Assembly (NCBI RefSeq): GCF_013391805.1
Contig: NZ_CP058364.1
Location: 868,501 to 932,500, forward strand
From: Galbibacter sp. BG1
Lineage (GTDB): Bacteria; Bacteroidota; Bacteroidia; Flavobacteriales; Flavobacteriaceae
Length of the DNA: 64,000 nt
Direction of reading: 5' to 3'
The notes under the pieces: generated by a model
Told to the model about the DNA's origin: nothing
The model's input: the letters and a program-made list of their open reading frames with translations, nothing else
Database searches by the model: none
Shown: one piece after another, positions 33,444 to 42,923 of the stretch
Layout of the letters: every line of letters starts with the position of its first letter
Numbering within the stretch: position 1 is the first letter of the stretch
Translations under genes and position numbers: made by a program

Positions 33444-35540
33444 ATGTCACAACACTATAACGATACCCCACAAAATAAAGATAGATTTACCATTACGGCT
33501 GCATTGCCCTATACCAATGGCCCAATTCATATTGGACATTTGGCCGGTGTCTATGTTCCTGCAGATATTTATGCACGTTATCTGCGTTTAATTGGTAAAG
33601 ATGTCGCTTTTATCTGCGGAAGTGATGAGCATGGAGTTGCCATCCCAATGAAAGCGAAAAAAGAAGGGGTAACACCTCAAGAAATTATTGACAAATACAA
33701 CGGGATTATAAAAAAGTCTTTTGAAGATTTTGGTATTTCGTTTGACAATTATTCGCGTACCTCTGCAGAGATCCATCATAAAACCGCTTCGGAATTTTTT
33801 AAAAAAATGTACGAAGAAGGAAAATTCATTGAAGAAGTAACAGAACAACTTTACGATGAAGAAGCACAACAGTTTCTTGCCGATCGTTTTGTGGTGGGTA
33901 CATGCCCTAAATGTGGGCATGATGGCGCCTACGGAGATCAATGTGAAAACTGTGGGAGCTCGTTAAATGCCACCGACCTTATAGAACCGAAATCTACCAT
34001 TACTGGCTCTGTTCCAGTTTTAAGGGAAACTAAACACTGGTTTTTACCCTTAGACCAATACGACACATTTTTAAGGGAATGGATTATTAAAGGGCATAAA
34101 AAAGATTGGAAACCTAACGTATACGGTCAAGTAAAAAGTTGGATCGATGAAGGGTTAAGGCCCCGAGCCGTAACCAGGGATCTCGATTGGGGCATCCCAG
34201 TTCCTGTGGAAGGTGCCGAAGGAAAAGTTTTATATGTTTGGTTCGACGCCCCTATCGGTTATATTTCCTCTACCAAAGAATGGGCTGCCCGGGAAGGAAA
34301 AGATTGGGAACCCTATTGGAAAGATTCTAGGCTCATCCATTTTATTGGAAAAGATAATATTGTTTTTCACTGCATTATTTTTCCTGCAATGCTCCAAGCT
34401 CATGGGGAATATATCTTACCAGAAAACGTTCCCGCCAACGAATTTTTAAATTTGGAAGGCAATAAATTGTCTACTTCCAAAAATTGGGCGGTTTGGTTGC
34501 ATGAATATTTAGAAGATTTCCCAGAGAAACAAGATGTATTGCGTTATACCCTAACGGCAAACGCACCAGAAACCAAGGATAACGATTTTACATGGAAGGA
34601 TTTTCAGTCTAGAAACAACAACGAATTGGTAGCCATCTTCGGAAACTTTATCAATCGTGTTATTGTTTTGAGTCAGAAATACTACGACGGTATCGTTCCA
34701 GAACCAGCGGCTTTTAGTGATATTGATACAAAAACACTTCAGGAATTGAAAAAATACCCTGAAATTATTTCAAACTCCATAGAAAAGTACCGGTTTAGGG
34801 AAGCATCCCAAGAACTTATGAATTTAGCGAGGTTAGGTAACAAATACTTAGCCGATGAAGAACCTTGGAAAGTTATCAAACAGGATGAAGAGCGCGTTAA
34901 AACGATTATGTATGTAGCGTTGCAAATCGCCACTGGGCTAGCAGTTCTTAGTGAGCCATTTTTACCATTCACTTCCAAGAAACTAAAAGAAATGCTTGCT
35001 TTTAATGGTTTGGAAAATGATTTGAAATGGAACGATATAACCGAGAAGGAGATACAACTTCCGGCCGGCCACAAACTGGAAAAAGCATCTTTGCTGTTTA
35101 CAAAAGTAGAAGACGACGAAATTCAAAAACAACTGGATAAATTGGAAGCGACCAAAAAAGAAAATCGAGCTGCCGAAGCTAAAAATACCCCAAAAGTAGC
35201 TCCACAAAAAGAGATTATTAATTTTGACGATTTCTCCAAATTAGATTTAAGGGTTGGAACCATTCTAGAAGCTGAAAAAATGCCAAAAGCAGACAAACTT
35301 CTGGTTTTAAAAGTAGATACGGGAATTGACACCAGAACCATCGTTTCTGGGATTGCCAAAAGTTTTAAACCTGAAGCCATTATAGGCAAAAAAGTTACGG
35401 TACTCGTAAATCTGGCGCCGAGAAAGTTAAGGGGTGTAATGAGTGAAGGAATGATTTTAATGACCGAGGACACCGAAGGTAAACTCACTTTCGTGAACCC
35501 CGATACTCAAGATGTAAATTCTGGAGAATCCATAAATTAG
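33444..35540 (+). CDS. metG: methionyl-tRNA synthetase
   Basis: The 698-residue protein is a class I synthetase. It has the HIGH motif in PIHIGHLAG (about residue 29), a zinc-binding insert [18 protein letters not shown] (about 152-169), and KMSKS in the form [10 protein letters not shown]-terminal tRNA-binding OB domain spans about 590-698 ([20 protein letters not shown]). It charges elongator and initiator tRNA with Met. The frame is open from a TTG at 33438, but the ATG at 33444 is the likely start. The HDAC-like gene follows one base after the stop. Confidence 0.96.
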   Translation: MSQHYNDTPQNKDRFTITAALPYTNGPIHIGHLAGVYVPADIYARYLRLIGKDVAFICGSDEHGVAIPMKAKKEGVTPQEIIDKYNGIIKKSFEDFGISFDNYSRTSAEIHHKTASEFFKKMYEEGKFIEEVTEQLYDEEAQQFLADRFVVGTCPKCGHDGAYGDQCENCGSSLNATDLIEPKSTITGSVPVLRETKHWFLPLDQYDTFLREWIIKGHKKDWKPNVYGQVKSWIDEGLRPRAVTRDLDWGIPVPVEGAEGKVLYVWFDAPIGYISSTKEWAAREGKDWEPYWKDSRLIHFIGKDNIVFHCIIFPAMLQAHGEYILPENVPANEFLNLEGNKLSTSKNWAVWLHEYLEDFPEKQDVLRYTLTANAPETKDNDFTWKDFQSRNNNELVAIFGNFINRVIVLSQKYYDGIVPEPAAFSDIDTKTLQELKKYPEIISNSIEKYRFREASQELMNLARLGNKYLADEEPWKVIKQDEERVKTIMYVALQIATGLAVLSEPFLPFTSKKLKEMLAFNGLENDLKWNDITEKEIQLPAGHKLEKASLLFTKVEDDEIQKQLDKLEATKKENRAAEAKNTPKVAPQKEIINFDDFSKLDLRVGTILEAEKMPKADKLLVLKVDTGIDTRTIVSGIAKSFKPEAIIGKKVTVLVNLAPRKLRGVMSEGMILMTEDTEGKLTFVNPDTQDVNSGESIN

Positions 35541-35541
35541 A

Positions 35542-36444
35542 ATGCTTAAAATAGCATATCATCCAATTTATCAGCATCCGCTACCAGAGGGGCATCGTTT
35601 TCCTATGATTAAATACGATTTATTGCCCAAGCAGTTGTTGCATGAAGGGGTTTGTACCAAGGAAAACTTTTTCGAACCTTCCTTGCCTAGTGATGACGAT
35701 ATTTTAAGAGTGCATACAGCCGAATACTACGAAGACCTAAAAAACCAGAGCCTAAAGCCTAGCGCCGCCCGAAAAATTGGTTTTCCTATTTCGGAGGAAT
35801 TGGTTAAAAGAGAAGTTATTATTGCCGATGGCACCATGAAAGGTTGTTTGCATGCGCTGGAAAATGGAATATCTATGAATATCGCAGGTGGAACACATCA
35901 TGCCTATTCAAATCACGGGGAAGCTTTTTGTCTATTGAACGATCAAGCCATCGCCGCGAGGTATCTTCAGCAGCAAAAGCTAGCGAAGAAAGTTTTGATG
36001 GTAGATCTAGACGTTCATCAAGGCAACGGCACCGCAGAGATTTTTGAACGGGATAACTCTGTATTTACATTTTCCGTACACGGAAAAAACAACTATCCGT
36101 TTAAAAAAGAACAAAGTGATTTAGACATTGCCCTAGACGATAACTGTGGGGATGAGGAATACCTCTCTATTCTTAACAAAGAACTCCCGAAGCTCATCAA
36201 CGCCCAGAAACCAGATTTTATTTTTTATTTATGCGGGGTAGATGTTATTAAAGGCGATAAACTTGGTAGGCTGGGCTTAACAATCGATGGTTGCAAAAAA
36301 AGGGATGAATTGGTGCTTTCGTTATGCCAAAAACTAGACATTCCAGTGCAATGCAGCATGGGAGGTGGTTATTCCCCTGATATTAAAACCATTGTAAATG
36401 CGCATACCAACACTTTTAAAGTCGCGCAAGAACTGTTTTTTTAA
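35542..36444 (+). CDS. histone deacetylase-superfamily hydrolase
   Basis: The 300-residue protein has the arginase/deacetylase fold pattern. GGTHHAYSNHGEAFCLLND includes the His pair of the active site (about residues 117-118). MVDLDVHQGNGTAEIF (about 154-169) supplies Asp and His zinc ligands, and YLCGVDVIKGDKLG matches the third ligand region. Bacterial members deacetylate acetylpolyamines, acetoin-related compounds or small amides. The substrate is unknown. It is translationally close to metG (1 base apart) and 21 bases before tex. Confidence 0.87.
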   Translation: MLKIAYHPIYQHPLPEGHRFPMIKYDLLPKQLLHEGVCTKENFFEPSLPSDDDILRVHTAEYYEDLKNQSLKPSAARKIGFPISEELVKREVIIADGTMKGCLHALENGISMNIAGGTHHAYSNHGEAFCLLNDQAIAARYLQQQKLAKKVLMVDLDVHQGNGTAEIFERDNSVFTFSVHGKNNYPFKKEQSDLDIALDDNCGDEEYLSILNKELPKLINAQKPDFIFYLCGVDVIKGDKLGRLGLTIDGCKKRDELVLSLCQKLDIPVQCSMGGGYSPDIKTIVNAHTNTFKVAQELFF

Positions 36445-36465
36445 CTGTTTCATCATTTCAAGAAA

Positions 36466-38589
36466 ATGCAATTATTAAGTTATATAGAAAAGCGGGTAAC
36501 CATCCCCAAAAAAAGTATAGAAAACACGGTAGCGCTCATCGATCAAGATTGCACTATCCCTTTTATTTCACGTTACCGGAAGGAAGCCACGGGAAACTTA
36601 GATGAAGTTCAGGTTGGAGAGATCGTTAATTTAAAAAAAGAGTTTGAAACGCTTCAAAAGAGAAAGGAAAGTATTTTAAAATCTTTGGAAGAACAGGAGG
36701 TTTTAAGTTCAGAATTAAATAAAAAAATCGAAGCCTTAGATAATCTAGTCGATTTAGAAGACCTCTATCTCCCCTACAAGAAAACGAGAAAAACCAAGGC
36801 AGATACTGCAAGGGAAAATGGATTGGAGCCTTTGGCAAAAATTATAATGGCGCAAAATGCCAATGATTTAGAGTTTATTGCATCAAAATACATTGGAAAC
36901 CAAATAACTTCTCCCGAAGAAGCTTTGGAAGGTGCCAGACATATTATAGCAGAATGGATAAATGAGCGTATCGATATTAGAAACGCTTTAAGAAACCAAT
37001 ACAACAGATTCGCAGAAATAACCACTAAGGTTGTAAAGTCTAAAGCCAGTGAGGAAGCTGCACAAAAATTCCGAGATTATTTCGATTGGAACGAGCACTT
37101 AAAACGCTGTCCGTCTCATCGTCTTTTGGCAATTCTAAGAGCTGAGAAAGAAGGCTTTGTTAAGGTAAAAATTTCTGTAGAAGAAGAGCGCGCTATCGAT
37201 TTTATTGAAAAAAAAGTACTAAAATCCAACAATGAGTGTGCAAAAGAGATTACCGTTGCCATAAAAGATGCGTTTAAGAGATTGTTGGCACCAGCAATAG
37301 CCAATGAAACCTTATCGAACGCAAAGGAAAATGCCGATGAAACAGCTATAGCTGTGTTTGTAAAGAATTTGCAGCAATTGCTATTGAGTCCGCCCCTTGG
37401 CGAAAAAACAGTTTTGGCAATAGACCCGGGCTTTAGAACCGGTTGCAAAGTGGTTTGCTTAGACAAGCAAGGTAAATTAGTGCATAACGAAACTATCTAT
37501 CCACACGAACCACGTAAAGAAGCTACCCAGGCCATTAAAAAAATAAGCACCCTGGTTAATGCTTATAAAATAGAAGCGATTGCCATAGGAAATGGGACGG
37601 CGTCTAGGGAAACCGAAACCCTCATTAAAAAAATTAGATTCGACAGGGAAGTACAGGTTTTTGTAGTGAGCGAGGCAGGAGCTTCTATTTATTCGGCCTC
37701 TAAAATTGCTAGGGAAGAATTCCCCAACTACGATGTAACCGTTAGGGGGGCTGTTTCCATTGGCCGAAGATTATCGGATCCGCTTGCAGAATTGGTAAAA
37801 ATTGATGCTAAATCGATTGGGGTAGGACAATACCAGCACGATGTAGACCAAACAAAGCTCAAGGCATCACTCGACCGCGTGGTAGAAAGTTGTGTAAACA
37901 AAGTAGGGGTAAATGTAAATACTGCCAGTAAATCCCTTTTGAGTTACGTTTCCGGAATCGGTGAAAAATTAGCAGAAAATATTGTTAATTATCGAGATAT
38001 AAACGGAGCTTTTCAAACTCGGGAAGCAATTAAAAATGTACCCAGACTTGGAAATAAAGCTTTTGAACAAAGTGCTGCTTTTCTGCGGATAAAAGATGCA
38101 GAAAATCCATTGGACGACTCGGCAGTTCACCCAGAAAGCTATTCAGTAGTAGAAAAAATGGCAGGCGATTTAAAAGTTGGCATAAAAGACCTTATTGGAA
38201 ACCAAGCTTTGATTAAGAGCATCCCTCTTGAAAAATATACTACCGAAAAAGTAGGTCTACCAACACTTTTAGATATTGCCAAGGAATTGGAAAAACCGGG
38301 AATAGACCCCCGTGAAAAAGCAAAGATGTTTGAATTCGACCCGAATGTGAAAACGATCAAGGATCTCACAACCGGTCAAATTCTACCGGGAATAGTAAAC
38401 AATATTACCAATTTCGGGTGTTTTGTAGATATCGGTATAAAGGAAAGCGGCCTTGTACATATTTCTCAACTCACCGATGGTTTTGTAAGTGATGTTAATG
38501 AAATTGTAACGCTACAACAGCATGTTAAAGTGAAAGTAATGGAGGTAGATCTCGACAGAAAGCGTATTCAACTGTCTATGAACTTCTAA
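36466..38589 (+). CDS. tex: RNA-binding transcription accessory protein Tex
   Basis: The 707-residue protein has the Tex architecture. An N-terminal helical region (TIPFISRYRKEATGNLDEVQ) leads to the YqgF-like RNase H fold (VLAIDPGFRTGCKVV, about 323-337) and helix-hairpin-helix motifs (LLSYVSGIGEKLAENIV). A C-terminal S1 domain ends it (GQILPGIVNNITNFGCFVDIG ... KRIQLSM). Tex binds nucleic acid and affects transcription in other bacteria. The length is normal. It is the third gene of the metG-HDAC-tex run. Confidence 0.94.
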   Translation: MQLLSYIEKRVTIPKKSIENTVALIDQDCTIPFISRYRKEATGNLDEVQVGEIVNLKKEFETLQKRKESILKSLEEQEVLSSELNKKIEALDNLVDLEDLYLPYKKTRKTKADTARENGLEPLAKIIMAQNANDLEFIASKYIGNQITSPEEALEGARHIIAEWINERIDIRNALRNQYNRFAEITTKVVKSKASEEAAQKFRDYFDWNEHLKRCPSHRLLAILRAEKEGFVKVKISVEEERAIDFIEKKVLKSNNECAKEITVAIKDAFKRLLAPAIANETLSNAKENADETAIAVFVKNLQQLLLSPPLGEKTVLAIDPGFRTGCKVVCLDKQGKLVHNETIYPHEPRKEATQAIKKISTLVNAYKIEAIAIGNGTASRETETLIKKIRFDREVQVFVVSEAGASIYSASKIAREEFPNYDVTVRGAVSIGRRLSDPLAELVKIDAKSIGVGQYQHDVDQTKLKASLDRVVESCVNKVGVNVNTASKSLLSYVSGIGEKLAENIVNYRDINGAFQTREAIKNVPRLGNKAFEQSAAFLRIKDAENPLDDSAVHPESYSVVEKMAGDLKVGIKDLIGNQALIKSIPLEKYTTEKVGLPTLLDIAKELEKPGIDPREKAKMFEFDPNVKTIKDLTTGQILPGIVNNITNFGCFVDIGIKESGLVHISQLTDGFVSDVNEIVTLQQHVKVKVMEVDLDRKRIQLSMNF

Positions 38590-38621
38590 AAGTTTGAGCA
38601 TTTTAATCAGTTTTAATTTTC

Positions 38622-39470
38622 ATGCGTCAATTAAATATCAAAATAGTACTATTAGCGGTTTTCCTGATATCTATTTCCGCAAAATCCCAAAACACAGACT
38701 TTCTGTCTAAGGATGCCACCCGTTGGCAAATGTTTAAGTACGACACCGGAAATATGTTTAAAGGTATTCTGTATTCTTACAGTAGACCGTTTCATTGGGA
38801 GAGAAAACAATGGACCCAATTTGGGGTGGTAGCAGGGGTTTCCTCCGTCGCTTATATTTTCGATAATCAAACCAGTGAATATTTTACCACCCAAGTTAGT
38901 CACGTACCCCAAATAATTAGGGATTACGGTTGGTATTATGGGAGTCCACAAAACAATTACATGCTCACGGGTGCTGTTTATTTAACAGGTTTGGCACTAA
39001 AAAATGAAAAACTACGAAGAACAGGAGTGTTATTGATATCCTCTGCTTCTGCTGCCGGTTTACTTCAACAAGTAAGTAAAATAGCTTTTGGAAGGGCGCG
39101 CCCAAGAAGTGGAGATGATAAAAACGTTTTTTACCCTTTTACATCAGATAAGGATTATCATTCCTTTCCATCGGGTCATACCATTTTAGCATTTACAAAT
39201 GCTTATGCCATTGCCAAACAATTTAAAAATCCGTGGCTTAAAGGCGGTATTTACGCCGTGGGTTTAATCCCGGGAATTTCCAGACTGTGGGAAGGAGCGC
39301 ATTGGCTCTCTGATGTAATGGTGAGCGTGGCGATAAGCATCGCTACAGTAGAAGCAATAGATAAATACCTCGACTCTAAATACGAAGAGAAATACAATGC
39401 CAAAAAGAAAGATGTAAGCTGGGATTTAACTATTGGGGTAGGACAATTGGGAGTGGCTCTAACTTTCTAG
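38622..39470 (+). CDS. PAP2-superfamily phosphatase
   Basis: The 282-residue protein has a signal or anchor segment at residues 7-21 and the PAP2 triad. C1 is KIAFGRARPRSG (about residue 149), C2 is SFPSGHT with the catalytic His, and C3 is SRLWEGAHWLSD with the nucleophile His and Asp. It is likely to dephosphorylate lipid phosphates such as phosphatidic acid or undecaprenyl pyrophosphate at the periplasmic face. The C-terminus ends in ALTF, strand-like. It is probably monocistronic. Confidence 0.88.
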   Translation: MRQLNIKIVLLAVFLISISAKSQNTDFLSKDATRWQMFKYDTGNMFKGILYSYSRPFHWERKQWTQFGVVAGVSSVAYIFDNQTSEYFTTQVSHVPQIIRDYGWYYGSPQNNYMLTGAVYLTGLALKNEKLRRTGVLLISSASAAGLLQQVSKIAFGRARPRSGDDKNVFYPFTSDKDYHSFPSGHTILAFTNAYAIAKQFKNPWLKGGIYAVGLIPGISRLWEGAHWLSDVMVSVAISIATVEAIDKYLDSKYEEKYNAKKKDVSWDLTIGVGQLGVALTF

Positions 39471-39591
39471 CCGCACACGGCATTCAAACCGTAGCTTTTC
39501 TTAAAAAATAACTTGGCTGAACTGTTGGGAATACTAACTTTCCAGCGATTTTTAATAAATAATTGTTTAAATTTATTGAAAATAGACCACC

Positions 39592-40110
39592 ATGTTAAAA
39601 GAAAAGATAGAAAAGGCGCTAAACAAACAAGTTCGTGTAGAGGCAGAATCTTCACAAATATATTTAGCGATGGCCTGTTGGGCAGAGGTTAAAGGCCTGG
39701 AAGGTGTTGCGCAGTTTATGTACGACCAATCGCATGAAGAACGAGAGCATATGTTAAAACTGGTAAAGTTTATAAATGAAAGGGGCGGTCATGCAAAAAT
39801 TTCTGCTTTAAAAGAACCCAATGTAACCTTTAAAAGTTTTCAGGAAATGTTTGAAAAATTATTCGAACATGAAGTTTTTGTTTCGGAGAGTATTAATGAC
39901 TTAGTACACATAACTTTAGAAGAAAAAGACTATTCCACCCATAATTTCCTTCAATGGTATGTTGCAGAACAAATTGAAGAAGAAGCTATGGCACGCACTA
40001 TTCTGGATAAAATTAATTTAATCGGGGACGATAAAGGCGGATTATACCTCTTCGATCGTGATATTCAGCAATTAACAGTTACCAGTTCGGCTTCCATTCC
40101 TCCAGAATAA
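39592..40110 (+). CDS. non-heme ferritin
   Basis: The 172-residue protein has the FtnA-type four-helix bundle. Metal-site residues occur in RVEAESSQIYLAMACWAE (helix A Glu), MYDQSHEEREHMLKLVKF (helix B Glu-x-x-His) and QWYVAEQIEEEAMA (helix D). It stores iron as a ferric mineral in a 24-mer and has ferroxidase activity. No heme-ligand Met typical of bacterioferritin is seen. A small Lys/Cys-rich protein gene follows within 55 bases. Confidence 0.93.
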   Translation: MLKEKIEKALNKQVRVEAESSQIYLAMACWAEVKGLEGVAQFMYDQSHEEREHMLKLVKFINERGGHAKISALKEPNVTFKSFQEMFEKLFEHEVFVSESINDLVHITLEEKDYSTHNFLQWYVAEQIEEEAMARTILDKINLIGDDKGGLYLFDRDIQQLTVTSSASIPPE

Positions 40111-40162
40111 TATGAAGAAAAAAGTGTTAAATTTTATTTAGATTAAGTATAAATAAATATAT

Positions 40163-40357
40163 TTGTCCACGGTAATCAAACATTTATCTCCGTTGGGTAA
40201 AAAGAAAAAAGATAAAGAGAAGAAAAAAAACAAGAAGGTTAAAGAGCTAAAAGAAAAAGGGCTCAAATCTAAATGTTGCAATAAATATCAAAAAAGCGAA
40301 TCGAAAAGGTGTAACCGTTGCCCCTGTTTCGATTTACTTAAAGAAACGGCTGCTTAA
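40163..40357 (+). CDS. small Lys-rich, Cys-rich protein downstream of ferritin
   Basis: This 64-residue protein has a Lys/Glu-rich N-terminal half (KKKKDKEKKKNKKVKELK). A C-terminal cluster of six cysteines (KSKCCNKYQ ... KRCNRCPCFDL) suggests metal binding. The start is unclear: TTG at 40163 is the earliest possible after a stop codon, and TTG at 40193 (starting LGKKKKDK) is an alternative. A perfect TAnnTTTG box (TATATTTG, 40158-40165) overlaps the first TTG and would favour the later start. A strong terminator follows. The function is unknown, and iron handling is suggested only by the ferritin neighbour. Confidence 0.6.
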   Translation: MSTVIKHLSPLGKKKKDKEKKKNKKVKELKEKGLKSKCCNKYQKSESKRCNRCPCFDLLKETAA

Positions 40358-40365
40358 GTCATATA

Positions 40366-40397
40366 AAAATGGCGGATTTTGTAAAATCCGCCATTTT
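40366..40397. terminator. bidirectional intrinsic terminator
   Basis: AAAAATGGCGGATTTT G TAAAATCCGCCATTTTT is a long perfect stem with A and T runs on both sides. It lies between the convergent Lys/Cys-rich gene and ssb, so it can serve both. Confidence 0.88.
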
Positions 40398-40412
40398 TAT
40401 TTCCAATCTCAA

Positions 40413-40751
40413 CTAGCTTGTTTTCCCGAGCATTAATACCTCATTGCAACTAATTTCTGTTATGTACCGCTTTATCCCTTCTTTATCGATATAACTTCGT
40501 GAAGTAAGCTTTCCTTCAATGGCAACTTCATTTCCACGGGACAGGTATTTTTCAACGATTTCTGCTGTCTTCCCCCACGCCACAATGTTATGCCACTGTG
40601 TATCTTTAACAATTTCCCCTGCCTGATTTTTATAACTTTCATTGGTGGCAATGGAAAACTTAGCCAATTTTTTTCCGCTCTCTAAATTGATAATCTCAGG
40701 ATCATTTCCTAAATTACCTAAAAGCTTTACACTGTTTCTTAAACTGTTCAT
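40413..40751 (-). CDS. ssb: single-stranded DNA-binding protein, short tail-less form
   Basis: The 112-residue protein has the SSB OB fold (SLRNSVKLLGNLGNDPEI, FSIATNESYKN, DTQWHNIVAWGKTAEIVEKYL, KGKLTSRSY-type strand). It stops right after the fold with CNEVLMLGKTS, lacking the flexible linker and acidic DDDIPF-type tip that recruits partners. Such short SSB paralogs occur beside a full-length SSB in many Bacteroidota. The frame continues upstream to 40838, but ATG at 40749-40751 begins the conserved domain and is preferred. Confidence 0.93.
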   Translation of the reverse strand: MNSLRNSVKLLGNLGNDPEIINLESGKKLAKFSIATNESYKNQAGEIVKDTQWHNIVAWGKTAEIVEKYLSRGNEVAIEGKLTSRSYIDKEGIKRYITEISCNEVLMLGKTS

Positions 40752-40880
40752 AATAATAAAATTTAAAAGATTAATACTGAATTTTAATTGTACTTTCGAT
40801 TCACTGAATTGAACAATGCAAAGATTATTCAGCCGCAATGGTTTACTCGGTTCTTACTTGGTTACTTTCGTTTAAATTCG

Positions 40881-40910
40881 GTTGTAATCATTTGTAAACG
40901 TTTGTAAACC
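40881..40910 (+). repeat. three tandem decamers upstream of the GNAT-nitrilase gene
   Basis: GTTGTAATCA, TTTGTAAACG and TTTGTAAACC are consecutive 10-mers sharing TTGTAA-C, repeated at about one DNA helical turn. They end 24 bases before the ATG of the GNAT-nitrilase fusion. They may be a protein-binding site or simply a duplicated promoter element. Confidence 0.55.
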
Positions 40911-40934
40911 CTTATTTAAAATGATTGATATCCT

Positions 40935-42455
40935 ATGGAGACCATAAGTAAAATAGAATTGAGAAATCTTCAAATTGAAGATTATTTAGAATTGAGATCG
41001 TCTATGATAGAGGCTTACAGCGACCTAAAAGATGATCCTTGGAGAGAACATGAAATTGAAAAATTACTTACCATTTTTCCGCAGGGACAATTGGTGGTCT
41101 TGGTAGATGAGAAAGTCGTGGGCTGCGCATTGTCTTTAATTTTAGACGAAAAAGACATCGACGATAACCATACCTACGAAGAAATTACGGGCAATTACAC
41201 CTTCTCCACGCACAATTCCCAAGGAAATATCTTGTACGGAATCGATGTCTTTATCCACCCTAAATACCGCGGCTTACGTTTGGGAAGAAGACTATACGAT
41301 AAGCGAAAGGAATTAACGGAGCAATTAAATCTTAAGGCCATTGTGTTTGCCGGAAGAATCCCTAATTACAAAAAGTACGCAGATGACATAAGTCCTAAGC
41401 AATACATCGAAAAGGTGAGAATGAAAGAGCTTTTCGATCCCGTATTGGCCTTTCAGTTAAGCAACGATTTTCACGTAAAGAAAATCATGAAAAACTACTT
41501 GGAAGGCGATACCCATTCGTTGGACTACGCAGTGCTTATGGAGTGGAACAATATTTATTACGATAAGAGTCCGAAACTAATCAATTCTGAAAAGTCCATC
41601 GTCCGTTTGGGGCTTATTCAATGGCAAATGCGCCCTTTAAAAAATTTGGATGCCTTATTTGAGCAAGCTGAATTTTTTATCGATGCCGTTTCTGGTTACG
41701 AAAGCGATTTTGCATTGTTCCCAGAGTTATTTACCGCCCCCCTAATGGCAGATTACAACCACTTAAATGAGGCAGACGCCATTAGGGAGCTGGCCAAGTA
41801 CACAGAACCGATTCATCAAAAATTTAAAGAATTTGCTATTTCCTACAACATCAATATCATTACCGGAAGCATGCCCAATATTATCGATGGCAATCTTTAC
41901 AATTCTGGTTTTTTATGCAAACGGGATGGTTCTTCAGAAATGTATACCAAAATCCACATTACTCCCAATGAAATTGCACATTGGGGAATGAAAGGTGGCG
42001 ACGTTATAAAAACGTTCGATACCGATTGTGGTAAAATTGGTATTATTATTTGCTACGATGTGGAATTTCCAGAACTCAGCAGGTTATTGGCCGATGAGGG
42101 AATGCAAATTTTGTTCGTACCATTTTTAACTGACACCCAGAATGGTTATACCCGCGTAAAAAGTTGTTCGCAAGCACGCGCTATAGAAAACGAATGTTAT
42201 GTGGCCATTGCAGGATGTGTAGGTAACTTACCGCGCGTAAACAACATGGATATTCAATATGCACAAGCCGCAGTTTTAACGCCATCAGATTTTGCTTTCC
42301 CCAATAATGGAATTAAAGCAGAAGCCACTCCAAACACCGAAATGACGTTGCTGGTAGATGTAAATATAGAATTGCTAAAAGAACTCCACGAACACGGAAG
42401 CGTGCGTATTTTAAAAGACCGCAGAACCGACCTCTACGAAGTGAGAAAAAAATAG
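40935..42455 (+). CDS. GNAT acetyltransferase - carbon-nitrogen hydrolase fusion
   Basis: The 506-residue protein joins two enzymes. Residues about 1-215 are a GNAT domain (YGIDVFIHPKYRGLRLGRRL contains the acetyl-CoA loop). Residues about 222-500 are a nitrilase-superfamily hydrolase with the catalytic triad Glu264 (ALFPELFTAP), Lys339 (YTKIHITPNE) and Cys373 (IICYDVEFPE). The fusion is recurrent in bacteria. The hydrolase part probably splits an amide and the acetyltransferase part modifies an amine, but the substrates are not known. It is followed 36 bases later by a small zinc-ribbon gene. Confidence 0.9.
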   Translation: METISKIELRNLQIEDYLELRSSMIEAYSDLKDDPWREHEIEKLLTIFPQGQLVVLVDEKVVGCALSLILDEKDIDDNHTYEEITGNYTFSTHNSQGNILYGIDVFIHPKYRGLRLGRRLYDKRKELTEQLNLKAIVFAGRIPNYKKYADDISPKQYIEKVRMKELFDPVLAFQLSNDFHVKKIMKNYLEGDTHSLDYAVLMEWNNIYYDKSPKLINSEKSIVRLGLIQWQMRPLKNLDALFEQAEFFIDAVSGYESDFALFPELFTAPLMADYNHLNEADAIRELAKYTEPIHQKFKEFAISYNINIITGSMPNIIDGNLYNSGFLCKRDGSSEMYTKIHITPNEIAHWGMKGGDVIKTFDTDCGKIGIIICYDVEFPELSRLLADEGMQILFVPFLTDTQNGYTRVKSCSQARAIENECYVAIAGCVGNLPRVNNMDIQYAQAAVLTPSDFAFPNNGIKAEATPNTEMTLLVDVNIELLKELHEHGSVRILKDRRTDLYEVRKK

Positions 42456-42490
42456 TATCTTTAGAGGAATTACTCTTCTAAAGATGCTTT

Positions 42491-42841
42491 ATGGAAAAAA
42501 CGTGTCTCGAATGCAACGAAAGACTTATTGGGCGTGCCGATAAGAAATTTTGTGGTGATTATTGTAGAAATGCCTACAATAATCAACTAAATAAAGACAG
42601 CAAAAACCTAATTAGAAACATTAATAACCGACTTCGAAAGAATTATAGAATTTTAGAAGAACTCAATCCGAAGGATAAAACAAAAACCACCAAAACCCGA
42701 CTGTTGGATAAAGGTTTTGACTTTGAATATTTTACCAATACCTACACCACAAAAAAAGGCACCACCTATTACTTTTTGTATGATTTGGGTTATTTGCCAT
42801 TGGACAACGACTATTATATGTTGGTGAGACGGGAACGGTAA
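42491..42841 (+). CDS. small zinc-ribbon protein (DUF2116-like)
   Basis: The 116-residue protein starts with a Cys4 zinc ribbon (CLECNERLIGRADKKFCGDYC, two knuckles shown by Cys5, Cys8, Cys21 and Cys25). The next 90 residues are Lys/Asn/Tyr-rich with no recognised domain. The N-terminus resembles DUF2116-type zinc ribbons. It is probably co-transcribed with the GNAT-nitrilase fusion. The function is unknown. Confidence 0.7.
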   Translation: MEKTCLECNERLIGRADKKFCGDYCRNAYNNQLNKDSKNLIRNINNRLRKNYRILEELNPKDKTKTTKTRLLDKGFDFEYFTNTYTTKKGTTYYFLYDLGYLPLDNDYYMLVRRER

Positions 42842-42923
42842 AATAGAAATGACTGTTGTTTACAATTATATAATTTCTCTCTTGAGTATCACTACAAACC
42901 CTACAAGCTTGCTTAAAGAAATA

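Noticed and set aside
40366-40397. Short repeat/CRISPR-like unit
   Set aside because: It is a single perfect hairpin with flanking A/T runs, so a bidirectional terminator explains it.
40752-40838. N-terminal extension of ssb
   Set aside because: The extra 29 residues precede the SSB fold, and the ATG at 40749-40751 is the standard start.
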